Shown: positions 34,056-42,910 of the stretch, in pieces | Numbering within the stretch: position 1 is the first letter of the stretch | Layout of the letters: each line of letters opens with the position of its first letter | Source: Dysgonamonadaceae bacterium | GTDB lineage: Bacteria > Bacteroidota > Bacteroidia > Bacteroidales > Dysgonomonadaceae | DNA: 50,550 bases | Assembly: GCA_029975415.1 (NCBI GenBank) | Contig: JARKPE010000019.1 | Coordinates: 1-50,550, forward strand | Reading direction: 5' to 3' | Made by a program: the position numbers and the translations under genes | Notes under the pieces: generated by a model | What the model saw: the letters and a program-made list of their open reading frames with translations, nothing else | Told to the model about the DNA's origin: nothing | The model's database searches: none

Positions 34056-35894
34056 ATGAAAAGAAATATATTATTATACAGTATTTTATTCTCAGCGATT
34101 CTTTGGGTGGGGGCTTGTTCGGATGTTTTGGATCGGCCTCAATTAAATGATATGAACGACGACACATATTGGCGCAACGAGTCCGACCTGAGATTGTTTT
34201 CCAATGGATTCTACCTCAACTATTTTGTAGGGTATAATAATACTTGGGGAACAGCATATGCTCCTTTACGCGGATATTATTTTAGTGACGATTTTTCGAA
34301 TGCAAATGTTCAATCAAATTTTGAATCAAGTGTACCATCAAGTAGAGGCGGTACATCCGAAACTCCCGATATGCTCACACAATATGCAGGCCCAAGTTGG
34401 AATTTCGTATGGGTTAGAAAAAGCAACCTGTTTATCGACAGAATTGAAAACAAAGCAAAGCCATTAATCACAGACGAACAATATAAGCACTGGATGGGAG
34501 TGGCCCGTTTTTTTAGAGGATTTGAATATCATCGTCTCGTGAGTGTATTCGGAGATGTGCCTTATTACGACAAACTTTTTTCTGAAAAAGATTACGATGA
34601 AATGTATAAGGATAGAACACCACGTGGCGAAATAATGGATAAAGTGTATGATGATTTAAAATATGCTTTCGAAAACATTCGTTTGAACGATGGAGACAAT
34701 GTGCTAAACAAATACATTGCTGCCGGATTCATTACGCGCATTATGCTTTTTGAAGGCACCTGGCAGAAATATCATAAGAACGATGTGGCAAGAGCAAAAA
34801 AATACCTGCAATTTGCAATAGATGCAGGAGATTTTGTGATGAACAGTGGTAAATACGATATCGATACCGATTTCCGATCACTTTTTGGATCTCAAGATTT
34901 GAAGGGTAACAAAGAAATGCTAATGTATAGACATTATGACGCAGCTCAAAGTGTAACACATCATATTGCTTCTTATTCCAACGGCTATGAATCGCAATCT
35001 TATGCAGCCAATTTATCGTTGGCAAAAGCTTTTCTTTGCAACGATGGAAAACCGTATAAACTATCAAGTGTACAATATGCTGATTCCCTCAACATAAAAA
35101 ATATGATAAAAACACGCGATCCTCGTTTCGAAGCTACCTTTCAGGATGTACCCAAAGTGCAGTCTCCAACATTGCTATACGCAAGTAAATTCATCGATCG
35201 AACCGGCCCTACTTATTGGAATTCAGGTAATATTCCTTCCATCTATGGAAGCAATACGAATACAAATGATGCGCCTGTTTTGCGTTATTCGGAAGTGTTA
35301 TTGAACTGGATCGAAGCGAAAGCGGAATTGGCTACGTTGGGTGAAGGAACCGTTTCTCAGACCGATATTGACAAATCTATTAATAAAATACGGAATCGTC
35401 CCTTAGATGCTGTAGCGATAGCTAAAGGAGTGAAAAAGACAGCGCCAATGATGTTATCTTCTTTACCTGAGGATCCGGATCGTGATCCCGATGTTCCTGC
35501 ATTGATTTGGGAAATAAGAAGAGAACGAAGGATGGAATTCGTTTTTGAGTATTCGCGTTTATTGGATATTAAGCGTTGGAAAAAAATTCAGTATATGAAT
35601 GGAACTGCTCACCCCGACAACTTGTTCGGTTTGTGGATAAACATTAAAGAAGAATTACCTTCGTATTTGGTTGATAGCAAAAAAGGAATACTGAAGGTTA
35701 GAAAAGCCGATGGTACAATCGTAACTTACGATGGCACTAATGCTGATCAAATGGTGGGCTTTTACATGATTGAAAAAGCTGTTGACAGACAGGCTTTTGA
35801 TGACCGTGTATATCTTTCTCCCGTTGGAAAAGCCCAAATCGATCAATACAAAGACAAAGGCTATAAACTTACACAAACCCCCGGTTGGGAATAA
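34056..35894 (+). CDS. SusD/RagB-type surface glycan-binding lipoprotein
   Basis: Lid lipoprotein that sits over the SusC channel. The 612-residue product has a lipoprotein signal (VGAC at about residue 18-21), the N-terminal NDMNDDTYWRNESDLRLFSNGFY region, TPR-like helices with ARFFRGFEYHRLVSVFGDVPYYD (a strong family signature), RTPRGEIMDKVYDDLKYA, and the C-terminal IWEIRRERRMEFVFEYSRLLDIKRW motif. It is 12 bases after susC and is followed 15 bases later by a strong hairpin, so susC-susD forms a two-gene transcript. The genes after it start anew. Confidence 0.96.
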   Translation: MKRNILLYSILFSAILWVGACSDVLDRPQLNDMNDDTYWRNESDLRLFSNGFYLNYFVGYNNTWGTAYAPLRGYYFSDDFSNANVQSNFESSVPSSRGGTSETPDMLTQYAGPSWNFVWVRKSNLFIDRIENKAKPLITDEQYKHWMGVARFFRGFEYHRLVSVFGDVPYYDKLFSEKDYDEMYKDRTPRGEIMDKVYDDLKYAFENIRLNDGDNVLNKYIAAGFITRIMLFEGTWQKYHKNDVARAKKYLQFAIDAGDFVMNSGKYDIDTDFRSLFGSQDLKGNKEMLMYRHYDAAQSVTHHIASYSNGYESQSYAANLSLAKAFLCNDGKPYKLSSVQYADSLNIKNMIKTRDPRFEATFQDVPKVQSPTLLYASKFIDRTGPTYWNSGNIPSIYGSNTNTNDAPVLRYSEVLLNWIEAKAELATLGEGTVSQTDIDKSINKIRNRPLDAVAIAKGVKKTAPMMLSSLPEDPDRDPDVPALIWEIRRERRMEFVFEYSRLLDIKRWKKIQYMNGTAHPDNLFGLWINIKEELPSYLVDSKKGILKVRKADGTIVTYDGTNADQMVGFYMIEKAVDRQAFDDRVYLSPVGKAQIDQYKDKGYKLTQTPGWE

Positions 35895-35908
35895 ATGCTG
35901 TTAAATAT

Positions 35909-35948
35909 GCAACAAGCAGCCCTACATTGAGGTTGCTTGTTGCTTTTT
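35909..35948 (+). terminator. Strong terminator after susD
   Basis: GCAACAAGCAGCC at 35909-35921 pairs with GGTTGCTTGTTGC at 35931-35943 (one mismatch) and runs into five Ts, closing the susC-susD transcript before the GH9-CE4 gene. Confidence 0.88.
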
Positions 35949-35963
35949 AGACCGATCCTTTTG

Positions 35964-35971
35964 TAGTTTTG
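35964..35971 (+). promoter_or_regulatory. Promoter -7 box for the GH9-CE4 gene
   Basis: TAGTTTTG, an exact TAnnTTTG match, with a TTG 21 bases upstream (35940-35942) that overlaps the terminator arm. Because transcription would start about seven bases downstream, the ATG at 35973 would precede or coincide with the transcript start; this favours ATG 35997. Confidence 0.6.
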
Positions 35972-35996
35972 CATGCGTAATCAAAACCCAATTTTC

Positions 35997-38480
35997 ATGA
36001 AAAAAATTTCAGTTGTTTTACTTATTTTGGTCACTCCTATTTTAGGATTCTCTCAAACTGCATGGATTAGGGTGAATCAGGTGGGTTATCTTCAAAATGA
36101 TATGAAGGTGGCAGTATGGGTGAGTAAGGAGAAAAAAAATGTTTCAAGTTTTGAAGTCATCGATGTTCAAAGCGGGAAAGTGGTCTATTCGGGTAATAAA
36201 ATCAGGAATATGGGCAAACAACCGGCTTTTGAATCATCGGCACGGTTGGATTTTTCCGATTTTTCTGTGCCCGGAAGATACCTTATAAAAGTGGGTGAAA
36301 CAAAATCCGTTCCTTTTAAAATTGGCAACGATATTTATGCCGGAGCATCTGAAATTCCTTTGAAATATATGCGCCAGCAACGTTGCGGTTATAATCCGTT
36401 CTTGAAAGATTCCTGCCATGTATATGACGGAATTACGGTTGGCGATCCTGATGGGAAACGAGATGAAAGATATTATGACGTAGTTGGCGGATGGCACGAT
36501 GCATCGGATTATTTACAATATGTCACCACTTCGGCAAATGCTGTCTATCAACTCTTGTTTGCCTACAGTCAATATCCCGATGCGTTTGCCGATCATTATC
36601 AGGCAAATGGCGACGAGGGCGCGAATGGCATTCCCGATATTTTGGATGAAGCTAAGTGGGGACTCGACTGGCTCGCGAAAATGAACCCCGATAAGGATAC
36701 TTACTTCAATCAAATAGCCGATGATCGTGATCATGCCGGTATGGTTTTGCCTACGGAGCAAAAGGTGGATTATGGTTGGGGTGCGGGAAAAGAGCGTCCT
36801 GTGTATTTTTGCAGTCCGAAACCACAGGGCCTTTTCAAATATAAAAACCGCAGTACAGGATTGGCATCTACGCTGGGGAAATATACTTCATCCTTTGTTT
36901 TGGGAGCTAAACTTTTGGAATCTTATTATCCCGCATTTTCTGAAATGTTGCTCCAAAAGGCGAGGGATGCTTATCATAAAGGAGTGGAAAATCCCGGAGT
37001 GTGCCAAACAGCACCCGGCGGTGCTCCTTATTTTTATGAAGAAGACAACTGGGTTGACGATATGCAGTTGGCTGCTACCGAAATGTATAATGTTCTACGG
37101 AATAATGAATACCTGAATCAGGCTGTGCATTATGGTCGCATGGAGCCCGTTACGCCGTGGATGGGAGCCGATTCGGCACGTCATTATCAGTGGTATCCGT
37201 TTGTTAACCTTGGAAATTATCACCTGGCACTGCAAAACGATCATCCGGCGGTGAGAGCCGAATTTATTCGCAATATGCGAACCGGATTGCAACGAGTAAA
37301 AGACCGTGCACAGGATCTTGGCGATGCCTTTTTGAATGGCATTCCGTTTATCTGGTGTTCGAATAATCTTACTGTGGGATTTATTACTCAGTGTCGCCTT
37401 TATCATGAACTTACCGGTGACAATACCTTTATCGAAATAGAAACAGCCATGCGCGACTGGCTTTTGGGATGCAATCCGTGGGGAACTTCCATGATCGTGG
37501 ATTATCCCGCTGGCGGGGATACGCCTGCTGATCCCCATTCTGCTTTTACCCATTTGCATGGAATGCCTATTACCGGCGGATTGGTTGACGGCCCTATTTA
37601 TACTTCGATTTTTAATAGCCTTATCGGGATTTATTTGGCCAATGAGGATGAATATGCGCCTTTTCAGTCGGATTATGTGGTTTATCACGATGATTTTGCC
37701 GATTATTCTACGAATGAACCGACAATGGATGGTACGGCTTCGCTTTGTTTTTATTTGGGGTACTTAAATTCGCAAGCGAATGCAAATGAAAAAGTTTTGG
37801 GAGGAATTGTGCGTGGAAATCCTTCGGAAAAGAAATTGGCTCTAATTTTTACAGGACACGAATTTGCCGATGGTGCTCAGACCATTCGCAAGTCATTAAG
37901 AAAGAATGGGGTAAAGGCTTCTTTTTTCTTAACGGGTGATTTTTACAGAAAATTTCCCTCTCTTGCCGTGAATTTACAACATGATGGCCATTATCTCGGC
38001 CCTCATTCCGATACTCATGTGTTGTATGCCGATTGGGAAAAACGGGATTCGACATTGGTTTCTCGGGATACGTTTGAAAAAGATTTGAAAGATAATTATG
38101 CAACAATGGAAAAAATAGGGTTGAAAATGGAATCGAAGCGGTATTTTGTACCTCCTTATGAGTGGTATAACGGGCAAATCAGCAATTGGGCAAAAGCAAT
38201 GCAGGTTCAACTAGTTAATTTTACACCGGGAACCACGTCCAATGCCGATTATACAACGCCTGACATGAACAACTATCTTTCATCTCAAACTATTTATCGG
38301 AATATTCTCGCTTATGAAGAGAAAAACACGCTTAATGGTTTTTTGCTGCTTATGCATATAGGCACCGATCCGAAACGTACCGACAAGTTATACAACCGGC
38401 TGGATGATCTGATTAAGGAACTGAAACATAGGGGATATGAATTTGTGCGAATTGATGGATTACTAAAGAATAGAGAATAA
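35997..38480 (+). CDS. GH9 glycosidase fused to a NodB/CE4-like deacetylase domain
   Basis: Secreted two-enzyme protein of 827 residues from ATG 35997. A signal peptide ends near residue 20 (GFSQ). Residues 23-110 are the cellulase N-terminal Ig-like domain (WIRVNQVGYLQNDMKVAVWV). Residues about 118-590 are a GH9 (alpha/alpha)6 catalytic domain: GGWHDASDY supplies the paired aspartates Asp168 and Asp171, and Glu574 in STNEPTMDGTA is the acid. Residues about 612-827 are a polysaccharide-deacetylase domain with the metal motif HSDTH (His670, His674), RxxxPPY (Arg715, Pro719-720) and a late LLLMHIG (His787). The first motif, usually TFDD, reads TGHEFAD, so the aspartate base or ligand is shifted or lost. 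This joins backbone cleavage with possible deacetylation. The substrate is inferred, not shown. An upstream ATG (35973) is less likely given the promoter. Confidence 0.9.
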   Translation: MKKISVVLLILVTPILGFSQTAWIRVNQVGYLQNDMKVAVWVSKEKKNVSSFEVIDVQSGKVVYSGNKIRNMGKQPAFESSARLDFSDFSVPGRYLIKVGETKSVPFKIGNDIYAGASEIPLKYMRQQRCGYNPFLKDSCHVYDGITVGDPDGKRDERYYDVVGGWHDASDYLQYVTTSANAVYQLLFAYSQYPDAFADHYQANGDEGANGIPDILDEAKWGLDWLAKMNPDKDTYFNQIADDRDHAGMVLPTEQKVDYGWGAGKERPVYFCSPKPQGLFKYKNRSTGLASTLGKYTSSFVLGAKLLESYYPAFSEMLLQKARDAYHKGVENPGVCQTAPGGAPYFYEEDNWVDDMQLAATEMYNVLRNNEYLNQAVHYGRMEPVTPWMGADSARHYQWYPFVNLGNYHLALQNDHPAVRAEFIRNMRTGLQRVKDRAQDLGDAFLNGIPFIWCSNNLTVGFITQCRLYHELTGDNTFIEIETAMRDWLLGCNPWGTSMIVDYPAGGDTPADPHSAFTHLHGMPITGGLVDGPIYTSIFNSLIGIYLANEDEYAPFQSDYVVYHDDFADYSTNEPTMDGTASLCFYLGYLNSQANANEKVLGGIVRGNPSEKKLALIFTGHEFADGAQTIRKSLRKNGVKASFFLTGDFYRKFPSLAVNLQHDGHYLGPHSDTHVLYADWEKRDSTLVSRDTFEKDLKDNYATMEKIGLKMESKRYFVPPYEWYNGQISNWAKAMQVQLVNFTPGTTSNADYTTPDMNNYLSSQTIYRNILAYEEKNTLNGFLLLMHIGTDPKRTDKLYNRLDDLIKELKHRGYEFVRIDGLLKNRE

Positions 38481-38678
38481 TATTTTCTAACACCCATTAT
38501 ATTTAATTGAATAAATATTAATTATTTACTAATCTACCATTGTTCAGGTTTAGGATGTAAACCTCGTGTGCATTTTTATCATTTTTTCAAAATAAATCTG
38601 CGTCCATTGTATAAACCCGTCATAAAAGACAACTTACAATTTCTCCTTTCATATGCAAGATGAACTGAAAAATATTGT

Positions 38679-38686
38679 ATTTTTGT
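38679..38686 (+). promoter_or_regulatory. Probable promoter -7 box for the TPR lipoprotein gene
   Basis: TATTTTTG, an exact TAnnTTTG match, 38 bases before the ATG at 38725. Confidence 0.45.
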
Positions 38687-38724
38687 TTGTCTAAAGCAAA
38701 GCTAAACTCTTACAAATTATCGGC

Positions 38725-39777
38725 ATGGAAAATATATACAAACTATTTGTGGCATCTGTTGCCGGACTATTTTTATTTAGTTGTGCGGGAATCAGAACAA
38801 TAACAATACAAACTAACGAACCCCCTCAAATACCTCTTCCCGAAACCGTGAACACTATTCTGATCATCAACAACGCAGGGAAACAACCCGATGACGTTGG
38901 ACACACTTGGAAACAAGTTGGAAAAAGCGAGGCGAAAAAAGTGGAAGTAAAAACCGACAGCATATCCGTCATTTTCACCGAAGCTTTTACACAATTTTTA
39001 TCGGAGGAAAATTACTTTGATAAAGTGATGATTTATGACAAACCGTTACGAACAGATCACCGTTTTTGGGAACAAATCGGATTAAACCCCGAAACAATGA
39101 ATGATCTACGATTGCAGACAGGTGCAGACGCCATTCTTTCGCTCGAAAAATTGATGCTCCAGACCGAAAGAAATGATTATTTCAAACAAGAAGGCTATCC
39201 TTATGGAGTTATGGTGGGAAAAATTAATTCTATCATCCGAGTTTATATGCCCACGATGGAAGGAAAACTTCCTGCCGTCGAATTCACAGATAGTTTGAGA
39301 TGGGAAGGATTCGACATTCACGACGGAAAAGCCTATGCTGATCTCATTCTTCCTTCCCACAAAGAAGCGATGGAAGATCTTGCATTGTATGCTGCAGAAA
39401 AAATGACTTACGTATTTGTTCCTCATTGGGAAACTCAAAGCAGGTGGTACTATACTTCAAATAATTCGCTGATGAAAGAGGCCGATGTTTTTGCCCGATC
39501 GAACAAATGGCCTGAAGCTATCTCAAAATGGAAGACCTATTATGACAAAACGAAAAAAAAATCGGATAAGGCTAAAGCAGCCAGCAACATTGCTTTTGCT
39601 TATGAAATGCTTGACGACTTAAATTCGGCACTCGAATGGATCTCGATTTCAAAACAACTGTTTGATCAATCAACAACAAATAATTCACTCGACCGAAAAC
39701 GAGCCGAACTTTATAAAAATGAGATACAAAGGAGGAAGGGCAACTACGACAAATCGAATGCAATGAAACTGAATTGA
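38725..39777 (+). CDS. Lipoprotein with TPR-like C-terminus (DUF6340-like)
   Basis: Predicted lipoprotein of 350 residues, with a lipobox FSC at about residues 18-20. The central region (INNAGKQPDD, then SVIFTEAFTQFL, GADAILSLEKLML, then IRVYMPTMEGKLP) resembles a Bacteroidetes family I recall as DUF6340; the name is not certain. The last 100 residues form TPR-like helices (EADVFARSNKWPEAISKWKTYY, KAKAASNIAFAYEMLDDLNSALEW). It probably sits in the periplasm or at the inner face of the outer membrane and assembles with other proteins. It has its own promoter; no operon partner is visible. Confidence 0.75.
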   Translation: MENIYKLFVASVAGLFLFSCAGIRTITIQTNEPPQIPLPETVNTILIINNAGKQPDDVGHTWKQVGKSEAKKVEVKTDSISVIFTEAFTQFLSEENYFDKVMIYDKPLRTDHRFWEQIGLNPETMNDLRLQTGADAILSLEKLMLQTERNDYFKQEGYPYGVMVGKINSIIRVYMPTMEGKLPAVEFTDSLRWEGFDIHDGKAYADLILPSHKEAMEDLALYAAEKMTYVFVPHWETQSRWYYTSNNSLMKEADVFARSNKWPEAISKWKTYYDKTKKKSDKAKAASNIAFAYEMLDDLNSALEWISISKQLFDQSTTNNSLDRKRAELYKNEIQRRKGNYDKSNAMKLN

Positions 39778-40165
39778 TATATTGTGCCGTAGTTGCTAAA
39801 ACAAAATTTGATTCAATTAACACCCAACAACCCTCATACCGGTTTCCACTATAGAGGTAGTATGATTGAATAGAAAAAACGACCGTCTTGCAAAATATCA
39901 TTTTCAAAAAAAGATTTTTACAGGCAAAATCCAAAAAAAATCATTCTACTCGCATTGATATTTAAAAAAATATTACCTTTGTGGTAGAATCTTCAAAAAC
40001 GTATTCGAACATTCTACTGTTCTTGTTTATTTTTATTCATCACATTTACAATTAAGTTTATTTATTCAGGTTTGTTAATTTGAGTTCCACCAATCATCAC
40101 ATTCCGTAGATAATTGTCATAAAATTTATTATACTAAACCATACAGAGAATTCAATACATTATAC
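39778..40165 (+). promoter_or_regulatory. Spacer holding the rho promoter and long 5-prime leader
   Basis: A 388-base stretch with no gene. TACCTTTG at 39974-39981 is an exact -7 box, with a TTG 16 bases upstream. Transcription from it would give a leader of about 175 bases before rho. The leader is AT-rich, strikingly poor in G and without strong hairpins. Upstream, around 39811-39871, are two nested complementary pairs (ATTCAAT with ATTGAAT, and CATAC with GTATG) that may be a weak 3-prime hairpin of the preceding gene. Confidence 0.5.
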
Positions 40166-42055
40166 ATGGCTTATAACATTATCGAGCTTAACGAAAAGCT
40201 TACAACAGAATTACGCGCACTCGCTAAAGAAATGGGAATCAGGCGTCCCGACGCCTATAAAAAAGAAGAGCTCATCTACAAAATACTTGATGAGCAAGCG
40301 ATTGCTGAAACAAAGAAATCGAAACAAAATCAATCAACATCCTCGCCGACATCAACTACAAAGTCGGAAACCAAGTCAGAAAAAAAACATACGCTTCAAA
40401 AACGATCTGTTTCGGAGTCTCCCGCAAAAAATTCTATCGTTACACAACAAGAATCCGAAAAAGAACTGTCGAGTCCTACTTCCGATTTAGCAGAAATTAG
40501 CGACAAACAGTTGCCACCTGGCTCGGAAAAGAAAGACGCAAAAAATGATCTTGTTACACAACCGGAAGACGAAAGTCAGGCAAAAAAAGAAGTAGATCCG
40601 AAAACGGAACAAAAGATGGTTACGAAACCAACTCAACTTGTTTTCAGGCCTTCAAAACAACGAACAGAGGAAAAACAAAATACCCCGCCACCTGTTATCC
40701 TTCCTCCGGTTGTAGCTGAAGACAAACCGGAAGAAAGCCCGTCGATACCCGAAGTAGAAGAACTTGCAGGGATAGAGAAACCTTCGTTAATGGAATTAGT
40801 ATCCCCAGCTCCCCTGCAAGCTCGTTCTCAAACTTCTGCCCCAAAAAGTCAGAATCAAAACCAACATCAACAAAACAAACCCAATCCAACTTCTCCGAAC
40901 GCGCCGAAGGATACCGAAAAAGAACCTTTATTCGATTTCGACGGAATTTTGACAGCATCCGGAGTATTGGAAATTATGTCTGAAGGATATGGTTTTCTGC
41001 GTTCTTCGGACTATAACTACATGTCGTCGCCTGACGATATTTACGTATCGCAATCGCAGATTCGCCTTTTCGGGTTAAAGACGGGCGACGTCGTAGAAGG
41101 TCCGATCCGTCCGCCAAAAGAAGGTGAAAAATTTTTCCCGCTCGTAAAAGTTGACAAGATCAACGGACGCAATCCTGAAGAGGTGCGCGACAGAGTTCCT
41201 TTTGATCATCTCAAGCCCTTGTTCCCGAACGAAAAATTTAATCTTACAAAAGGACACAACGACAACCTTTCGTGTAGAGTGGTTGATTTGTTTTCTCCTA
41301 TTGGTAAAGGACAGCGTGGATTGATCGTTGCTCAACCCAAAACCGGAAAAACAATGTTGTTGAAAGATATAGCAAATGCTATTGCCGACAATCACCCCGA
41401 AGTATATATGATCATACTGCTTATTGACGAACGACCCGAAGAAGTTACAGACATGGAACGCAGTGTGAATGCGGAAGTAATTGCATCCACCTTTGATGAA
41501 CCGGCTGATCGCCACGTAAAGATTGCCGAAATTGTGCTCAATAAAGCCCGTCGTCTCGTAGAATGCGGACACGATGTGGTTATCCTGCTCGATTCCATTA
41601 CTCGATTGGCAAGAGCATACAATACCGTTCAACCGGCATCAGGAAAGGTGCTTTCGGGAGGAGTCGATGCCAATGCCCTTCACAAGCCCAAACGCTTTTT
41701 CGGGGCTGCTCGAAATATCGAAAATGGTGGGTCTCTCACTATTATTGCTACCGCTCTCACCGACACCGGTTCGAAGATGGACGACGTGATTTTCGAAGAA
41801 TTCAAAGGAACAGGAAATATGGAATTGCAACTCGATCGCAAATTGTCTAACAAACGCATTTTCCCTGCTGTAGATATAATGGCATCCAGCACTCGTCGCG
41901 ACGATCTGTTGCTATCTGAAGACGTGCTGAACAGAATGTGGATTTTACGTAATTTCCTATCCGATATGAATTCGGTTGAAGCTATGGAATTCCTTTTAGG
42001 CAGATTGAGACGGACCAAGAACAATGAAGAATTCTTGATATCAATGAATGATTGA
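40166..42055 (+). CDS. rho: Transcription termination factor Rho, with long disordered insert
   Basis: Hexameric RNA helicase that ends transcription. The 629-residue product is about 210 residues longer than E. coli Rho. Residues 1-50 are the Rho N-terminal helical domain ([30 protein letters not shown]). Residues about 50-255 are a low-complexity stretch rich in K, E, Q, S, T and P, predicted to be disordered. Then come the RNA-binding cold-shock fold ([20 protein letters not shown]), Walker A in AQPKTGKT, and the hexamer core [23 protein letters not shown]. Inserts at this point occur in many Bacteroidetes, and the one in B. thetaiotaomicron has been linked to phase separation. Start at 40166; a strong terminator follows. 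Confidence 0.96.
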   Translation: MAYNIIELNEKLTTELRALAKEMGIRRPDAYKKEELIYKILDEQAIAETKKSKQNQSTSSPTSTTKSETKSEKKHTLQKRSVSESPAKNSIVTQQESEKELSSPTSDLAEISDKQLPPGSEKKDAKNDLVTQPEDESQAKKEVDPKTEQKMVTKPTQLVFRPSKQRTEEKQNTPPPVILPPVVAEDKPEESPSIPEVEELAGIEKPSLMELVSPAPLQARSQTSAPKSQNQNQHQQNKPNPTSPNAPKDTEKEPLFDFDGILTASGVLEIMSEGYGFLRSSDYNYMSSPDDIYVSQSQIRLFGLKTGDVVEGPIRPPKEGEKFFPLVKVDKINGRNPEEVRDRVPFDHLKPLFPNEKFNLTKGHNDNLSCRVVDLFSPIGKGQRGLIVAQPKTGKTMLLKDIANAIADNHPEVYMIILLIDERPEEVTDMERSVNAEVIASTFDEPADRHVKIAEIVLNKARRLVECGHDVVILLDSITRLARAYNTVQPASGKVLSGGVDANALHKPKRFFGAARNIENGGSLTIIATALTDTGSKMDDVIFEEFKGTGNMELQLDRKLSNKRIFPAVDIMASSTRRDDLLLSEDVLNRMWILRNFLSDMNSVEAMEFLLGRLRRTKNNEEFLISMND

Positions 42056-42084
42056 ATTTATTTGATCGATTCTAATAAATCCAG

Positions 42085-42120
42085 AAAGCAGCGATCGACA
42101 AATCGATCGCTGCTTTTTCT
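42085..42120 (+). terminator. Terminator between rho and truA
   Basis: A perfect 14-base inverted repeat (AAAGCAGCGATCGA at 42085-42098 and its complement at 42103-42116) with a 4-base loop and Ts. It stands between convergent rho and truA and could serve both. Confidence 0.92.
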
Positions 42121-42138
42121 TTGAAATTCAAATCGCAA

Positions 42139-42900
42139 TCAATCCCTGATTTGAAACACCCATTCGGGGTAAACTATATCATGAAGATATAGTCCATATC
42201 CAGGGGCAGAAGTTCCTGCCGATCGCCTGTCTTTTGCTTCAATAATTCTCCGGAAACTGTTTTCGTCAAGTCTGCCTCGACCCACTTCAAGCAATGTCCC
42301 CACAATAGCGCGTACCATGTTGCGAAGAAAACGATCGGCAGTGATCGTGAAAACCAAATCATATTCTCCTATTCGCTCCCAATAAGCATCGATTATATTG
42401 CAAAAATTTGTTTTTACATCGGTGTGCAATTTGCTAAAACTGATAAAATCGGTATATTCCTTCAAAATTTGTGCACAGCAATTCATTTTTTCGATATCCG
42501 GCTTATAAAAAATTCGATATTTTAGATCAAACAAAAACGGGTCTTTCCGAAGAGTAATAAAATATTTATAGGTACGCGATAAAGCGCTAAATCGAGCGTG
42601 AGCGTGAGCATCCACTTCTCGGATAGCGTAAACAGCAATATCTCGGGGTAAAAATCCGTTGAGCTTAAATACTAAATCGTTGGGATCGAAAGGTATACCC
42701 TCCCAATCGAAATGAGCGATCATTTTTCGGGCATGAACACCCGCATCGGTACGACCGGCACCCACCAAAGTAATTTCTCCACGCAAAATAATGGATAACG
42801 CATTTTGCACCACTTTTTGCACACTTTCTCCATTGGGCTGAATTTGCCATCCCACATAATTTTTCCCGTTGTATGCAAGAGTTATAAAAAAACGCGACAT
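42139..42900 (-). CDS. truA: tRNA pseudouridine(38-40) synthase
   Basis: Isomerises uridines 38-40 in the anticodon stem. From ATG 42900 it is 253 residues; an upstream frame of 17 more residues would overlap the preceding gene and lacks similarity. The start SRFFITLAYNGKNYVGWQIQPN, the catalytic GRTDAGVHA, ALSRTYKYFI and the C-terminal FLRNMVRAIVGTLLEVGRG are standard. It lies 10 bases downstream of the DUF5715 gene, same direction. Confidence 0.95.
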   Translation of the reverse strand: MSRFFITLAYNGKNYVGWQIQPNGESVQKVVQNALSIILRGEITLVGAGRTDAGVHARKMIAHFDWEGIPFDPNDLVFKLNGFLPRDIAVYAIREVDAHAHARFSALSRTYKYFITLRKDPFLFDLKYRIFYKPDIEKMNCCAQILKEYTDFISFSKLHTDVKTNFCNIIDAYWERIGEYDLVFTITADRFLRNMVRAIVGTLLEVGRGRLDENSFRRIIEAKDRRSAGTSAPGYGLYLHDIVYPEWVFQIRD

Positions 42901-42910
42901 TGGAGAATAA

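Noticed and set aside
37095-37688. 197-codon minus-strand frame inside the GH9 domain
   Set aside because: Antisense to conserved GH9 motifs, no signal or domain of its own.
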